Position numbers and translations under genes: made by a program
Shown: positions 54,434-64,000 of the stretch, one piece after another
How positions within the stretch are numbered: position 1 is the stretch's first letter
How the letters are laid out: the number at the start of each line of letters is the position of its first letter
Assembly: GCF_000813985.1 (NCBI RefSeq)
Contig: NZ_JWLJ01000001.1
Coordinates: 1,228,453 to 1,292,452 of the forward strand
DNA from: Ruegeria sp. ANG-R
GTDB lineage: Bacteria; Pseudomonadota; Alphaproteobacteria; Rhodobacterales; Rhodobacteraceae
Length of the DNA: 64,000 nt
Reading direction: 5' to 3'
Notes under the pieces: generated by a model
Seen by the model: the letters and a program-made list of their open reading frames with translations, nothing else
Told to the model about the DNA's origin: nothing
Database searches by the model: none

Positions 54434-54736
54434 ATGAAACGACTGATCCTGGCCCTGACACTTGTTGCAACGCCCGGAATGGCCGACGTTGTTGGCCCCG
54501 GAGGCAAGGTTCAGGACTGCTATTGCACCGACAAATCGGGCACACGCGTCGAATTGGGAGAGATGATCTGCCTGCAGGTCGACGGCCGCATGTTCATGGC
54601 CCAATGCCAGATGTCGCTGAACGTGCCCATGTGGCGCGAGGTGCAAGAGGGGTGTTTGTCGTCAGGGCTGCAGCAAAGCAAGCCAACCGGCGACCCGGTC
54701 CCGATTGACGCCGAAATCCTTCCGGCCAAATCTTAA
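54434..54736 (+). CDS. Small secreted protein with conserved cysteines
   Basis: A 100-aa protein with a signal peptide (cleavage near GMA-DVV, residue 18). The mature part has five cysteines ([31 protein letters not shown]), suggesting disulfides. I do not recognise the family. Its 3' end overlaps the DUF1499 gene on the other strand by 75 bases. Position between prfA and DUF1499 gives no clue to function. Confidence 0.65.
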   Translation: MKRLILALTLVATPGMADVVGPGGKVQDCYCTDKSGTRVELGEMICLQVDGRMFMAQCQMSLNVPMWREVQEGCLSSGLQQSKPTGDPVPIDAEILPAKS

Positions 54737-55063
54737 CCGGGCATAGATGCGCAGCGTATCTCCGTCTTGCTGCACAGTGGTATAGTCCGGGAAACCGAAC
54801 ACCTTGGTGCGGGTGATGTAGGTAATCATGCCCTCTTCCACCGATCCGGCCAGCACGCTGGTGCGCGGTGTAGCGCGTGCGATACGATCAAACTGCGTCA
54901 GTCCTTCCGAACCAGTTTCAACGACCCTTACGACTCCGCCCTTCAGGTCACGATCCTCACCCTCAGGGGCTAAGTGCCAGAGCGCAGGATCAGACGGGGC
55001 AAGGCGGATATACGCGCCCAGCACAACAATCACCGCAATCACCAGCCACAGCGCCATTTTCAT
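54662..55063 (-). CDS. DUF1499 domain protein
   Basis: A 133-aa protein anchored by one N-terminal membrane helix (ALWLVIAVIVVLGAYI). The C-terminal DUF1499-like part reads VEEGMITYITRTKVFGFPDYTTV and [23 protein letters not shown], all typical. Function unknown. I use ATG 55063, behind GGGCGG, over the longer frame to 55108. Confidence 0.85.
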   Translation of the reverse strand: MKMALWLVIAVIVVLGAYIRLAPSDPALWHLAPEGEDRDLKGGVVRVVETGSEGLTQFDRIARATPRTSVLAGSVEEGMITYITRTKVFGFPDYTTVQQDGDTLRIYARLRFGRKDFGVNRDRVAGWLALLQP

Positions 55064-55119
55064 CCGCCCAGTCGATCCCTTTGCAACCAACCTACCCGCT
55101 GTGGGCACCGTTCACATCC

Positions 55120-56067
55120 CTATCGTGACGTCACTCCGGGCAGGATGCACAACAGCTCGAACAGCAGGTTTGCCGCCGTCAACGCGGTGTTACCTGACGG
55201 ATCATAGGGCGGAGAGACCTCGACCAGATCACAGCCCACCACGTTCATGCCTGCTAAAGCATGGATCAGTTGCAGCGCCTGCGGGGTGGTCAGGCCCGCA
55301 ATCTCGGGCGTGCCGGTACCGGGCGCGTAGGCCGGGTCGAGGCTGTCGATATCGTATGTGATGTAAACCGGGTGATCCTCAACCGTCTTGCGGATTAGTG
55401 AGCCGATCTCGGTCAGGTTCTGTTGCCACAGCTCCCATGCGGGGTATTGGCGGAACCCCCAACCCTGCGCCTCGGTGAAGTCGCTGGCCGCATAGCCCGA
55501 GCCCCGAATTCCGATCTGGAAGGTCTTGTCGGGAACGATCAGACCTTCCTCATAGGCGCGGCGAAAGACAGTTCCGTGGGTCTCTTTCTCACCGAACATC
55601 TCGTCATTTACGTCAGCATGGGCGTCAACATGCACCAGAGCCACCGGCCCGTGTTTGGCCGCCATCGCCCGCAGGATCGGCAGAGTGATCGAATGATCGC
55701 CACCCATCGCCACCGGAATCACATTCTGCGTCAGAATACCGTCATAGCTGTCCTTGATGATCTTCAGGCTATCCGCCAGCGAGAAGGTGTTGATCGCCAA
55801 ATCTCCAATATCAGCGATCTGCAGATGTTCGAACGGGGCCGCGCCATTGGCCATGTTATAGGGCCGTATCATCGCACTTTCGCTGCGGATCTGCTTGGGT
55901 CCGAACCGAGTGCCCGACCGCCAAGAAGTGCCGATATCCATCGGAACCCCGAGGATCGCCACGTCCAGCCCTTCAAGCGACGACGCCTGCGGCAGACGCA
56001 TGAATGTATTCGGCCCCGAAAACCGCGCCAGATCATTGCCGCCAATGGGTTGGTTGTATTCGGTCAT
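55120..56067 (-). CDS. speB: Agmatinase family ureohydrolase 1
   Basis: Dimanganese ureohydrolase of 315 aa. Metal ligands are readable: GGDHS near residue 121, DAHAD near 145, DIDSLDP near 226, and catalytic THGT near 158, with EVSPPYD near 275. It should hydrolyse agmatine or another guanidino compound to urea and an amine. Second ureohydrolase and last gene of a three-gene hydrolase operon. The ATP-free substrate choice between agmatine, guanidinobutyrate and similar compounds is not decidable by eye. Confidence 0.88.
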   Translation of the reverse strand: MTEYNQPIGGNDLARFSGPNTFMRLPQASSLEGLDVAILGVPMDIGTSWRSGTRFGPKQIRSESAMIRPYNMANGAAPFEHLQIADIGDLAINTFSLADSLKIIKDSYDGILTQNVIPVAMGGDHSITLPILRAMAAKHGPVALVHVDAHADVNDEMFGEKETHGTVFRRAYEEGLIVPDKTFQIGIRGSGYAASDFTEAQGWGFRQYPAWELWQQNLTEIGSLIRKTVEDHPVYITYDIDSLDPAYAPGTGTPEIAGLTTPQALQLIHALAGMNVVGCDLVEVSPPYDPSGNTALTAANLLFELLCILPGVTSR

Positions 56068-56126
56068 GTACTGTCTCCGATCCGGTGCCTTACCAAGCAG
56101 ATACCGGGATTATGCCTAACCAAAGG

Positions 56127-57095
56127 TTAAGGCTTCACCAGCTTGTTCCACCCCAACAGGCATATGATCTGCGTCGCCACATGGGCCCCCGCAATCGCCG
56201 TCGCACCAGAGGTATCGTATGGCGGAGAGACCTCGACCACGTCACCGCCCTTGATATTGATCCCGGCAATGTCCCGCAGGATGATCTGAGCCTGAATCGA
56301 ACTCAGACCACCCCAAACCGGCGTGCCTGTTCCAGGGGCAAAGGCCGGGTCCAGACCGTCGATGTCGAAACTCAGATAAACGGGTCTGTCGCCCAATATC
56401 CCTTTGATCTTCTGCGCCACAGCGGCGGGTCCGGATTCGTAAACCTCGCGCGCATCGATGATGTTGACGCCTAGCGTGTCCTCATTTGTGGTGCGTATCC
56501 CCACCTGAACCGAACGTTTCGGGTCCACGATCCCCGATTTCACCGCCTTGTAGAACATGGTCCCGTGGTCCACGCGGGACATGTCATCATCGGCCCAGGT
56601 GTCGGTATGCGCATCGAATTGCAGCAGCGACATTGGCCCGTACTTCTCGGCATAAGCTTTGAGGATCGGGAAGCTGATATAATGATCCCCACCTAGCGTG
56701 ACCGAGGCGACATCGGCCTTCAGAATGGTACGGATGTGGTCGGTCAGCGTGTCGGGAAAAGCCGGGATATTGGCATAGTCATAGGCCATGTCGCCATAAT
56801 CCACGATGGCCAGCTCACTCAGAGCATCAAAAGGCCAGCCATAAGGCGCATCAGGCGATTGCAAAGCACTGGCCTCGCGGATCGCACGAGGGCCAAGCCG
56901 GGTTCCGGGGCGGTTTGTCACCGCCTGATCGAAAGGCACGCCGGTTACAGCAATATCCGCTCCGGTCAGGTCTTTGGTATATAGCCGCCGCAGGAATGAG
57001 GTCGCGCCGCCAAAGGTGTTCTCATAGGACAGCCCCTTGAGATCGGGGTTGGTGAATGCTTCATCCACTTGGTTCTTTGCATCTTCCAGTGCCAT
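56127..57095 (-). CDS. Agmatinase family ureohydrolase 2
   Basis: Paralogue of the next gene, 322 aa, with its own full set of metal ligands: GGDHY near residue 140 (Tyr where its neighbour has Ser), DAHTD near 163, DHGT near 178, DIDGLDP near 244 and EVSPPYD near 290. The two proteins differ enough (N-terminus, loops) to suggest distinct guanidino substrates. It lies 12 bases after the M20 gene and 59 bases before the other ureohydrolase. Confidence 0.87.
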   Translation of the reverse strand: MALEDAKNQVDEAFTNPDLKGLSYENTFGGATSFLRRLYTKDLTGADIAVTGVPFDQAVTNRPGTRLGPRAIREASALQSPDAPYGWPFDALSELAIVDYGDMAYDYANIPAFPDTLTDHIRTILKADVASVTLGGDHYISFPILKAYAEKYGPMSLLQFDAHTDTWADDDMSRVDHGTMFYKAVKSGIVDPKRSVQVGIRTTNEDTLGVNIIDAREVYESGPAAVAQKIKGILGDRPVYLSFDIDGLDPAFAPGTGTPVWGGLSSIQAQIILRDIAGINIKGGDVVEVSPPYDTSGATAIAGAHVATQIICLLGWNKLVKP

Positions 57096-57107
57096 GTCTT
57101 TTCCCTG

Positions 57108-58271
57108 TCAGCCCAACGGCTGTGCCTTTTCGACGATCCGCGCGAAGAAGGACGCTCCGACCGGTGCGACGTCGTCATTGAAGTTGTATTTCGGATGGTG
57201 CAGCCCGGCCCCGTCGCCTTGCCCCATGAAAAGATAAGCACCGGGTCGGGCCTGCAGCATATAGGAAAAATCCTCGGCCCCCATCTCGCGTCCAGCATTA
57301 TCCTTCACACGTTCCGCACCGGAGACATCCCGCGCCACCTCGGCCGCAAACGCGGCCTTGTTGGCATCGTTGATAGTGGCGGGATACCCCTCCTGATAAT
57401 CCAGCGTGGCCTCGACACCGTACGAGGCCGCCTGCCCCGTCACAATCTGCGCCATCCGCTCTTTGACCATCTTCTGTACCGCCGGATCAAAGGTGCGCAC
57501 TGTTCCGTTCAGATAAGCGGTGTCGGGGATAACGTTGTTCACCGTTCCGGTGTGTATCTGCGTCACCGATACCACCAGATCGTCCAGCGCATAATGATTG
57601 CGGCTGACGATGGTCTGTATCGCCTGCGCCATCCCGCAAGCCGCCATCACCGGGTCGCGCGTCTCATGTGGCATGGCCCCGTGGCCGCCAACGCCCTGAA
57701 TATGGATCTCGAACGTATCCACAGCTGCCATCAGCGGCCCCGGCGTGGTTTCGAACAGACCTTCAGGCCGCCCCGGAGTATTGTGGATACCATAGACCTG
57801 AGAGATATCGAACCGATCCATGATGCCTTCTTCGACCATGACGCCCGCGCCACCGCCCTCTTCCTCGGCGGGCTGAAAGATCAGCGCCACCCGGCCAGCA
57901 AAATTCCGCGTCTCGGCCAGATAGCGCGCGGCACCCAGCAGCATTGTGGTGTGTCCGTCGTGACCGCAGGCGTGCATCTTGCCGGGGTTCTTCGAGGCGT
58001 ATTCCACGCCCGTCTCCTCGGTAATCGGCAACGCATCCATATCAGCGCGCAAACCGATAGTCGGGCCGTCCCCCTGCCCATTGATGATCGCGACCATGCC
58101 GGTCTTGGCGATCCCTTCGTGCAGCTCATCCACGCCGAACTCGCGCAGACGCTCGGCCACGAATGCGGCGGTCTCATAGCATTCGAATTCCAGTTCGGGG
58201 ATGGTATGAAGGTGCTGGCGCCATGCGGCCATATCAGCGGCGTAATCGGCAATTCGGTTGACGACGGGCAT
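57108..58271 (-). CDS. M20 family amidohydrolase
   Basis: Metallo-amidohydrolase of 387 aa of the M20D type (hippurate hydrolase/N-acetyl-amino-acid deacetylase group). LRADMDALPITEETG near residue 75, ACGHDGHTTMLLGAA near residue 103, and EEGGGAGVMVEEG carry the metal and catalytic residues; GVGGHGAMPHETRDP is in the dimer domain. First gene of the operon with the two ureohydrolases, starting at ATG 58271 with AGGAG upstream. It probably releases an acyl group from an amino-acid or polyamine-derived amide. Confidence 0.88.
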   Translation of the reverse strand: MPVVNRIADYAADMAAWRQHLHTIPELEFECYETAAFVAERLREFGVDELHEGIAKTGMVAIINGQGDGPTIGLRADMDALPITEETGVEYASKNPGKMHACGHDGHTTMLLGAARYLAETRNFAGRVALIFQPAEEEGGGAGVMVEEGIMDRFDISQVYGIHNTPGRPEGLFETTPGPLMAAVDTFEIHIQGVGGHGAMPHETRDPVMAACGMAQAIQTIVSRNHYALDDLVVSVTQIHTGTVNNVIPDTAYLNGTVRTFDPAVQKMVKERMAQIVTGQAASYGVEATLDYQEGYPATINDANKAAFAAEVARDVSGAERVKDNAGREMGAEDFSYMLQARPGAYLFMGQGDGAGLHHPKYNFNDDVAPVGASFFARIVEKAQPLG

Positions 58272-58337
58272 CTGGGGTGGACTCCTGATCGGGACTGCGG
58301 GATGGATGCATCTGACACCGGAACGAAAGGGTTCGCA

Positions 58338-59195
58338 ATGGCTGATACTTCGCTGATCCACGACAGCGACGCAGGGATCGAGCGTTTGCTTGAAATCATG
58401 CGCCGCCTGCGCGACCCTGAAACCGGCTGCCCGTGGGATATCGAACAGGATTTCTCGACGATTGCCCCCTATACGATCGAAGAGGCCTATGAGGTCGCCG
58501 ACGCCATCGAACGCAAGGCGTATGACGAGCTGAAAGGAGAACTGGGTGACCTGTTGTTCCAATCCGTCTTCCACGCACAAATGGCTGAGGAAGCAGGGCA
58601 TTTCACCTTTCAGGATGTGGTGCGCACCATGTCGGACAAGATGGTTGCCAGACACCCGCATGTCTTCGGTGACGAATCCCGTGACAAATCCGCCGACCAA
58701 CAGACGAAAGACTGGGAAACCATCAAGGCCGCCGAACGCGCGGGCAAAGAACAGAAAGGCGCACTGGACGGCGTGGCGGCAAACCTGCCCGCCCTGCTGC
58801 GCGCCCATAAACTGCAGCAACGTGCCGCGCGCGTGGGCTTTGATTGGCCCGACGCTAGCCATGTCCTCGCCAAGATCACGGAAGAGGCCGCCGAGTTGGA
58901 AGAAGCGCGCGACAGCATGAATGCCGACGCGCTTGAAGATGAATTCGGCGATCTGCTGTTCGTGATCGTCAACCTAGGCCGCCACTTGGGCATCGAACCC
59001 GAAGCCGCCCTGCGCCGCACCAACGCCAAATTCACCCGCCGCTTCGCGAAGGTCGAAGCCCGGCTGGCCGAGCGCGGGAAAACGCCCTCGCAAAGTGATC
59101 TGGCCGAAATGGATGCGCTTTGGGACGAGGTGAAATTCGAAGAACACCGCGCCAACGGCGAACTCCCGCCGGTGGACGCGCCGGCAGGCACGTAA
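58338..59195 (+). CDS. mazG: Nucleoside triphosphate pyrophosphohydrolase MazG
   Basis: Housecleaning pyrophosphatase of 285 aa with two MazG domains. The first has EEAYEVADAI near residue 49 and ELGDLLFQSVFHAQMAEE; the second EEAAELEEA near 180 and EDEFGDLLFVIVNLGRHLG. It hydrolyses non-canonical NTPs to NMP and pyrophosphate. I use ATG 58338 behind GAAAGGG; the open frame upstream to 57069 lies antisense to the M20 gene and is not real. Confidence 0.93.
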   Translation: MADTSLIHDSDAGIERLLEIMRRLRDPETGCPWDIEQDFSTIAPYTIEEAYEVADAIERKAYDELKGELGDLLFQSVFHAQMAEEAGHFTFQDVVRTMSDKMVARHPHVFGDESRDKSADQQTKDWETIKAAERAGKEQKGALDGVAANLPALLRAHKLQQRAARVGFDWPDASHVLAKITEEAAELEEARDSMNADALEDEFGDLLFVIVNLGRHLGIEPEAALRRTNAKFTRRFAKVEARLAERGKTPSQSDLAEMDALWDEVKFEEHRANGELPPVDAPAGT

Positions 59196-59258
59196 TTCGG
59201 CTAGACAAGTCCCGCGACACTTGCCAGTGTCCGACCTTCACGGCCCCCGGAGACCCCC

Positions 59259-60197
59259 ATGCCCCGCAAGATCATCATTGATACCGATCCCGGCCAGGAC
59301 GATGCCGTCGCCATCCTGCTGGCCCTTGCCAGCCCTGAAGAGATCGAGGTTCTGGGCATCACCGCCGTCGCCGGAAACGTGCCTTTGGAACTGACCGCCA
59401 AGAACGCCCGCATCGTGTGCGAGTTGGCGGGTCATACGGATGTGCCTGTTTATGCCGGGTGCGATCGTCCGCTGAAACGCCCGCTCGTCACCGCCGAGCA
59501 TGTGCATGGCAAAACCGGGCTTGATGGCCCTGTTCTGCCTGATCCCGAGATGCCTCTGTCCGAGGGTCACGCAGTCGATTTCATTATCGAAACCCTGCGC
59601 GCGCATGAGCCCGGAACGGTGACGCTCTGCCCTCTGGGGCCGCTGACGAACATCGCCACAGCGTTCCAGAAAGCGCCCGACATCATCGACCGGGTTCAGG
59701 AGATCGTGCTGATGGGCGGGGCCTATTTCGAAGTTGGAAACATCACTCCGGCTGCGGAATTCAACATTTATGTCGACCCGGAAGCAGCTGATATCGTGTT
59801 TAAATCCGGCATCCATATCGTGGTTATGCCTTTGGACGTGACCCATGATGCACTGGTCACGCCCCATCGCAACGATGCGTTTCGGGCATTGGACAGCAAG
59901 GTTGGTCATGCGGTCGCAGAGATGACCGATTTCTTCGAACGCTTCGACAAGGAAAAATACGGCTCGGAAGGCGCGCCGCTGCACGATCCCTGCGTGACCG
60001 CCTATCTGATCCGGCCCGAACTGTTCTCGGGCCGCCACATTAATGTTGAGATCGAAACCCAGTCAGAACTGACGCTGGGCATGACTGTGGCCGACTGGTG
60101 GCGGGTCACTGATCGCGCACCAAATGCCATGTTCATGGGCGACGTGGACGCCCAAGGTTTCTTCGACCTGCTCACTGAAAGGCTGGCCCGCCTATGA
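59259..60197 (+). CDS. Nucleoside hydrolase
   Basis: Calcium-dependent inosine-uridine-type nucleoside hydrolase of 312 aa. The calcium motif IIDTDPGQDDA near residue 5 and LGPLTNIATAFQK near residue 125 are diagnostic, as are NIYVDPEAADIV and the late DPCVTAYL. It splits nucleosides to base and ribose for salvage. The stop overlaps the GNAT start (ATGA). Confidence 0.93.
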   Translation: MPRKIIIDTDPGQDDAVAILLALASPEEIEVLGITAVAGNVPLELTAKNARIVCELAGHTDVPVYAGCDRPLKRPLVTAEHVHGKTGLDGPVLPDPEMPLSEGHAVDFIIETLRAHEPGTVTLCPLGPLTNIATAFQKAPDIIDRVQEIVLMGGAYFEVGNITPAAEFNIYVDPEAADIVFKSGIHIVVMPLDVTHDALVTPHRNDAFRALDSKVGHAVAEMTDFFERFDKEKYGSEGAPLHDPCVTAYLIRPELFSGRHINVEIETQSELTLGMTVADWWRVTDRAPNAMFMGDVDAQGFFDLLTERLARL

Positions 60198-60643
60198 CCG
60201 CCGCACTCCGCCTTGCACGCCCCGACGATCTGGATCGTCTGATGACGCTCGTCGCGGCGTTTCATTCGGAATCCGGCATTGCGCAGGATGATGAGAAACG
60301 CCGCAACGCGCTGACCCCTCTGCTGGACGGCATACCGCATGGGTGCATTTATCTGATCGGGCCGGGCCGCGCGCCGCTGGGCTATATCATCCTGACCTTC
60401 GGCTGGTCGGTCGAGTTCGGCGGCATGGACGCCTTCGTGGACGAAATTTACATCCGTCCCGCAGTTCGGGGCCGTGGTATTGCCACTGAAGTGCTGCAGG
60501 ATCTCCCCAAAGCACTGGCCGAGGCCGGGCTGACCGCCCTGCATCTAGAGGTCGACCGCACCAACGAGACCGCGCAGAAGCTCTATCTGCGATCAGGCTT
60601 CAAACCGCGCGACCGCTATGTGCTGATGAGCAAGACACTCTAG
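60194..60643 (+). CDS. GNAT family N-acetyltransferase
   Basis: Acetyltransferase of 149 aa. The acetyl-CoA motif VRGRGIATEVLQDL near residue 95 and EVDRTNETAQKLYLRSGF near residue 119 are typical of the GNAT fold. Substrate unknown. Coupled to the nucleoside hydrolase by ATGA. Its end overlaps the small lipoprotein gene by four bases, tail to tail. Confidence 0.88.
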   Translation: MTAALRLARPDDLDRLMTLVAAFHSESGIAQDDEKRRNALTPLLDGIPHGCIYLIGPGRAPLGYIILTFGWSVEFGGMDAFVDEIYIRPAVRGRGIATEVLQDLPKALAEAGLTALHLEVDRTNETAQKLYLRSGFKPRDRYVLMSKTL

Positions 60644-60807
60644 CGCGACTCACCCCGGAAGATCAGACTCGGATTGTACATTTCCTTCACCGGATCATCC
60701 TGCGAGACTTCCATCCCCGTGATCGGATAGGTCCCCGGCTCTGAACATGCGGCCAGAACTCCGGCGGAAAGCATTGAAATTACAAGAAAGACCTTTGAAG
60801 CAGACAT
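60640..60807 (-). CDS. Small lipoprotein, 55 aa
   Basis: A 55-aa reading frame with a textbook lipoprotein signal: MSASKVFLVISMLSAGVLAA then Cys, so the lipobox is LAAC. The mature peptide is SEPGTYPITGMEVSQDDPV-type, acidic and short. ATG 60807 follows AAGGGGGA, a strong ribosome-binding site. Likely exported to the outer or inner membrane. Role unknown. Confidence 0.75.
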   Translation of the reverse strand: MSASKVFLVISMLSAGVLAACSEPGTYPITGMEVSQDDPVKEMYNPSLIFRGESR

Positions 60808-60909
60808 GATGTCCCCCTTTCTGCAATACAGGCAGACTATCCGGGGTCACCGCATCGCAATAGGAACAAGTTCACACATAATGGCCTTTATGCCGGCAAT
60901 CGGCCCGGT

Positions 60910-61224
60910 TCAGAGGCAGTTCTTGTTAAACGTCCGTTCCATGGTCTTGAACTGCCTGGGCACGCGCTTGGGTTGCGGCAACGCCTTGAACTGTTCGGTA
61001 ATATTCTCGCCGGTGTACCAAGAATCGAACAGAAGGGCCTTAATGTCATCATCCAACACCGTATCGGCTACATTGTAGGTGCACAGGCATTCCTCAATCG
61101 TGACCTGCCCGCTGGGGTCGCCTTCCACCATCTTCTGGCAAATGGCCTCGGGCGGGCGTTCGGCCCATGCGTTCTGAGGTATGGCCAAGAGCGCCGCACA
61201 GATCATGTGTTTGAATCTGATCAT
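60910..61224 (-). CDS. Small secreted protein
   Basis: A protein of 104 aa with a signal peptide (cleavage near AWA-ERP, residue 21). The mature part has Cys near residues 29, 46, 48 and 103 (AICQKM, EECLCTYN, KNCL), so disulfides are likely. FDSWYTGENITEQFKALP is a distinctive mid-region. No family recognised. The start could also be the inner ATG 61206. It follows the lipoprotein gene region but is separated by 102 bases. Confidence 0.65.
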   Translation of the reverse strand: MIRFKHMICAALLAIPQNAWAERPPEAICQKMVEGDPSGQVTIEECLCTYNVADTVLDDDIKALLFDSWYTGENITEQFKALPQPKRVPRQFKTMERTFNKNCL

Positions 61225-61402
61225 AAGAGTTACTCATCGCAGCACGATCGCGTGCCATTCGTAAACCGATGCACACAAGATAGCTTCGATCCCGCAGGAT
61301 ATTCGACTTAAGACAAATCTGCCGATTCTTTCCCCGTGACGTGATCGCGGGGCGCTTTCTAAATTCCTTGCACCAAATCACTCAGCAAATGAGGGAGGGA
61401 AT

Positions 61403-61684
61403 ATGGAACAGCTTATAGGCCAATTGATCGGCGGTGCCGCGGGTGGAGCTGGCGGAGGCAAAGCCGTCAAAGGCTCTGACATGGGCAGTCTCGGCAATAT
61501 GCTTGCAGGTGCCGTTGGTGGCGTTGGCGGTGGCCAACTTCTTAGCGGACTGCTTGGGGCCGGAGGTGCAGCAGCAGGCGGTATGGATATCGGGGCGCTT
61601 GCTGCGAACTTTGTCGGCGGTGGGGTCGCCGGACTGGTCGTTCAGATCGTTGTCGGCATGGTCGTCAAAAAGATCAGAGGCTGA
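61403..61684 (+). CDS. Glycine-zipper membrane protein
   Basis: A protein of 93 aa, over a third glycine, in GxxxG-type repeats (GGAAGGAGGGKAVKG, GAVGGVGGGQLL) ending with a hydrophobic helix and basic KKIRG. Such proteins insert in the envelope through glycine-zipper helices. Start ATG 61403 follows GGGAGGGA, a very strong site. Followed by a strong terminator, so it may be highly expressed. Function unknown. Confidence 0.7.
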   Translation: MEQLIGQLIGGAAGGAGGGKAVKGSDMGSLGNMLAGAVGGVGGGQLLSGLLGAGGAAAGGMDIGALAANFVGGGVAGLVVQIVVGMVVKKIRG

Positions 61685-61704
61685 TACCCTGACTGCACCA
61701 ATCG

Positions 61705-61736
61705 AACCGGGGGCCAATGGCCCCCGGTTCTTTTTT
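61705..61736 (+). terminator. Terminator after the glycine-zipper gene
   Basis: AACCGGGGGCCA (61705-61716) and TGGCCCCCGGTT (61718-61729) are exact arms around one base, followed by CTTTTTT. It lies just before the end of the converging enolase gene. Confidence 0.92.
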
Positions 61737-61737
61737 G

Positions 61738-63102
<1,365 letters not shown>

Positions 63103-63156
63103 TTACCGACCTTTAGGGCTAACAGCTTGCTGTTTGCGCCAACAGAGCGTGCGGGC

Positions 63157-64000
63157 TCAGGCCACCGCCGTCGCACGCGCGAGCTGGCGCTCTCGTACGA
63201 AGGTATACAGACCCGACCCGATGATCAGACCGGCACCGGCCAACGTCATGCTGTCGGGGCGTTCGCCAAACATCAGCATCCCCGCCGTGATCGAGAACAC
63301 CAGCCGGGTATACCGAAACGGCGTCAACGCCGAGGCTTCGCCAATCCGCATTGCGGTGACGATGCCGTAATATCCCAAAACACCAAATCCAATGGCACCC
63401 AGATAAGGTCCGATCTGTGAAGGCTGCAACGGCGCAACAGGCTGCGCGAAAAACAGCATCAGGGCCACGCCAGCCAGAGCCACCCCGATATAAGCCTGCA
63501 ACGCGACAACCGACGAGGCCACCCGGGCATCCAACTTGCGCGTGATCAGATCGCGCGCGGCGATCGCGATGACCGAAACCAAGACAAACAGCGATTCCGG
63601 CTGGAACCCCTCGAGCCCGGGGCGAATGATCATGAGGACGCCGACAAAACCGATTCCGATGGCGCTCCAGCGGCGCCAGCCGACCTGCTCGCCCAGAAAC
63701 AGCGCCGCCCCCATTGTCACGAATAGCGGCATCGCCTGAAACACCGCGGCCACGGTCGACAGATCGACAAGCGACAAGGCGGTCACAAAGCTGAGCGCTC
63801 CGAAAGCCTCGGCCCCGGCCCGGATCAACGGCAGCGTTTTCCACGCGACAGGGTCGAAAATACGTTTACGCGTGACCAGCGACAGGATCGTAAAGACGGC
63901 CCCACAGACGAGGCCAAGAACGATCATGATCTGCCCGGTCGCAACACTGACCGAGAGATACTTGATGAACATATCCTCAAGCGCGAAGGCTGCCATCGAG
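63157..64000 (-). CDS. EamA/DMT family transporter, cut at window edge
   Basis: C-terminal 279 residues or more of a ten-helix drug/metabolite transporter. The frame begins at ATG 63996 inside what looks like the first helix (MAAFALEDMFIKYLSV), and family members carry about 15 residues before it, so the true start likely lies beyond 64000. Two EamA repeats are seen (to about residue 130, then 140-265). Substrate unknown. Confidence 0.8.
   Translation of the reverse strand, partial: SMAAFALEDMFIKYLSVSVATGQIMIVLGLVCGAVFTILSLVTRKRIFDPVAWKTLPLIRAGAEAFGALSFVTALSLVDLSTVAAVFQAMPLFVTMGAALFLGEQVGWRRWSAIGIGFVGVLMIIRPGLEGFQPESLFVLVSVIAIAARDLITRKLDARVASSVVALQAYIGVALAGVALMLFFAQPVAPLQPSQIGPYLGAIGFGVLGYYGIVTAMRIGEASALTPFRYTRLVFSITAGMLMFGERPDSMTLAGAGLIIGSGLYTFVRERQLARATAVA

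Noticed and set aside
57069..58337. Very long upstream extension of the mazG frame
   Set aside because: It is antisense to the M20 amidohydrolase, which has clear catalytic motifs; the frame is open only through high GC.

Overview
The window is a 64 kb stretch of GC-rich chromosome from an alphaproteobacterium. Gene content and order point to the Rhodobacterales, most likely a Ruegeria- or Roseobacter-like member of the Roseobacteraceae. Pointers are the fused IspDF, the pyrE-dnaB-alr-Mla-radA-cvpA-purF run, nlpD-pcm-surE beside tatABC, the lptG-lptD-surA-pdxA-rsmA run, and the DUF4167 protein next to prmC-prfA. This assignment is inferred from family knowledge; no database search was run. 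Most of the window is ordinary core chromosome. I see no rRNA, tRNA, CRISPR array, insertion sequence, prophage or integrase.

Layout. 0.1-2.2 kb: ispDF-pgpA-pncC operon. 2.4-3.6 kb: ammonium transporter with a strong terminator. 3.7-6.1 kb: pyrE and dnaB, followed by a frameshifted acetyltransferase pseudogene. 6.9-10.6 kb: alr and an MlaE/MlaF-type lipid transporter, with an AT-rich gene of unknown function lodged in the operon before a PqiA-like gene. 10.8-15.8 kb: coiled-coil membrane protein, radA, cvpA, a DnaJ-type zinc protein, a tiny membrane protein and purF. 16-18.8 kb: small GspC/PilP-like protein, a dehydrogenase, a DUF815 ATPase and a ClpP-like secreted protein. 18.9-24.4 kb: tatABC, a WYL regulator operon with a clear operator, nlpD-pcm-surE. 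24.5-29.2 kb: lone ABC ATPase, ArsM-type methyltransferase, HEAT-repeat alkylation-repair protein, SDR, SnoaL-like protein. 29.3-36.6 kb: prfC, glycosyltransferase, RhlE helicase, DMT transporter, fatty acid desaturase operon with a divergent regulator. 36.6-41.3 kb: carnitine degradation operon with a divergent CdhR-type regulator. 41.4-50.9 kb: aldo/keto reductase, holC, pepA, then the outer-membrane biogenesis operon. 51.1-51.5 kb: remains of a secreted-protein gene. 51.6-54.4 kb: DUF4167 protein, prmC, prfA. 54.4-64 kb: small envelope proteins, a ureohydrolase pair with an M20 amidohydrolase, mazG, nucleoside hydrolase, GNAT, small lipoprotein, glycine-rich protein, enolase and a DMT transporter cut by the window edge.

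The points most worth a second look are: (i) a dispersed intergenic element, seen four times, that always starts a few bases after a stop codon in sense orientation; (ii) two pseudogenes that simple ORF calling misses, at 6095-6633 and 51086-51515; (iii) an lptG-lptD-surA-pdxA-rsmA operon whose expected first gene lptF is absent and replaced by a 30-codon reading frame that overlaps the lptG start; (iv) AT-rich genes placed inside two operons (9497-10180 in the Mla operon and 38870-39262 in the carnitine operon); (v) several near-perfect inverted repeats that look like operators, best at 20637-20664.

No gap between genes is longer than 300 bases except 50998-51646, which holds the decayed secreted-protein gene and a terminator. 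The 293-base gap at 6634-6926 shows nothing I can name.
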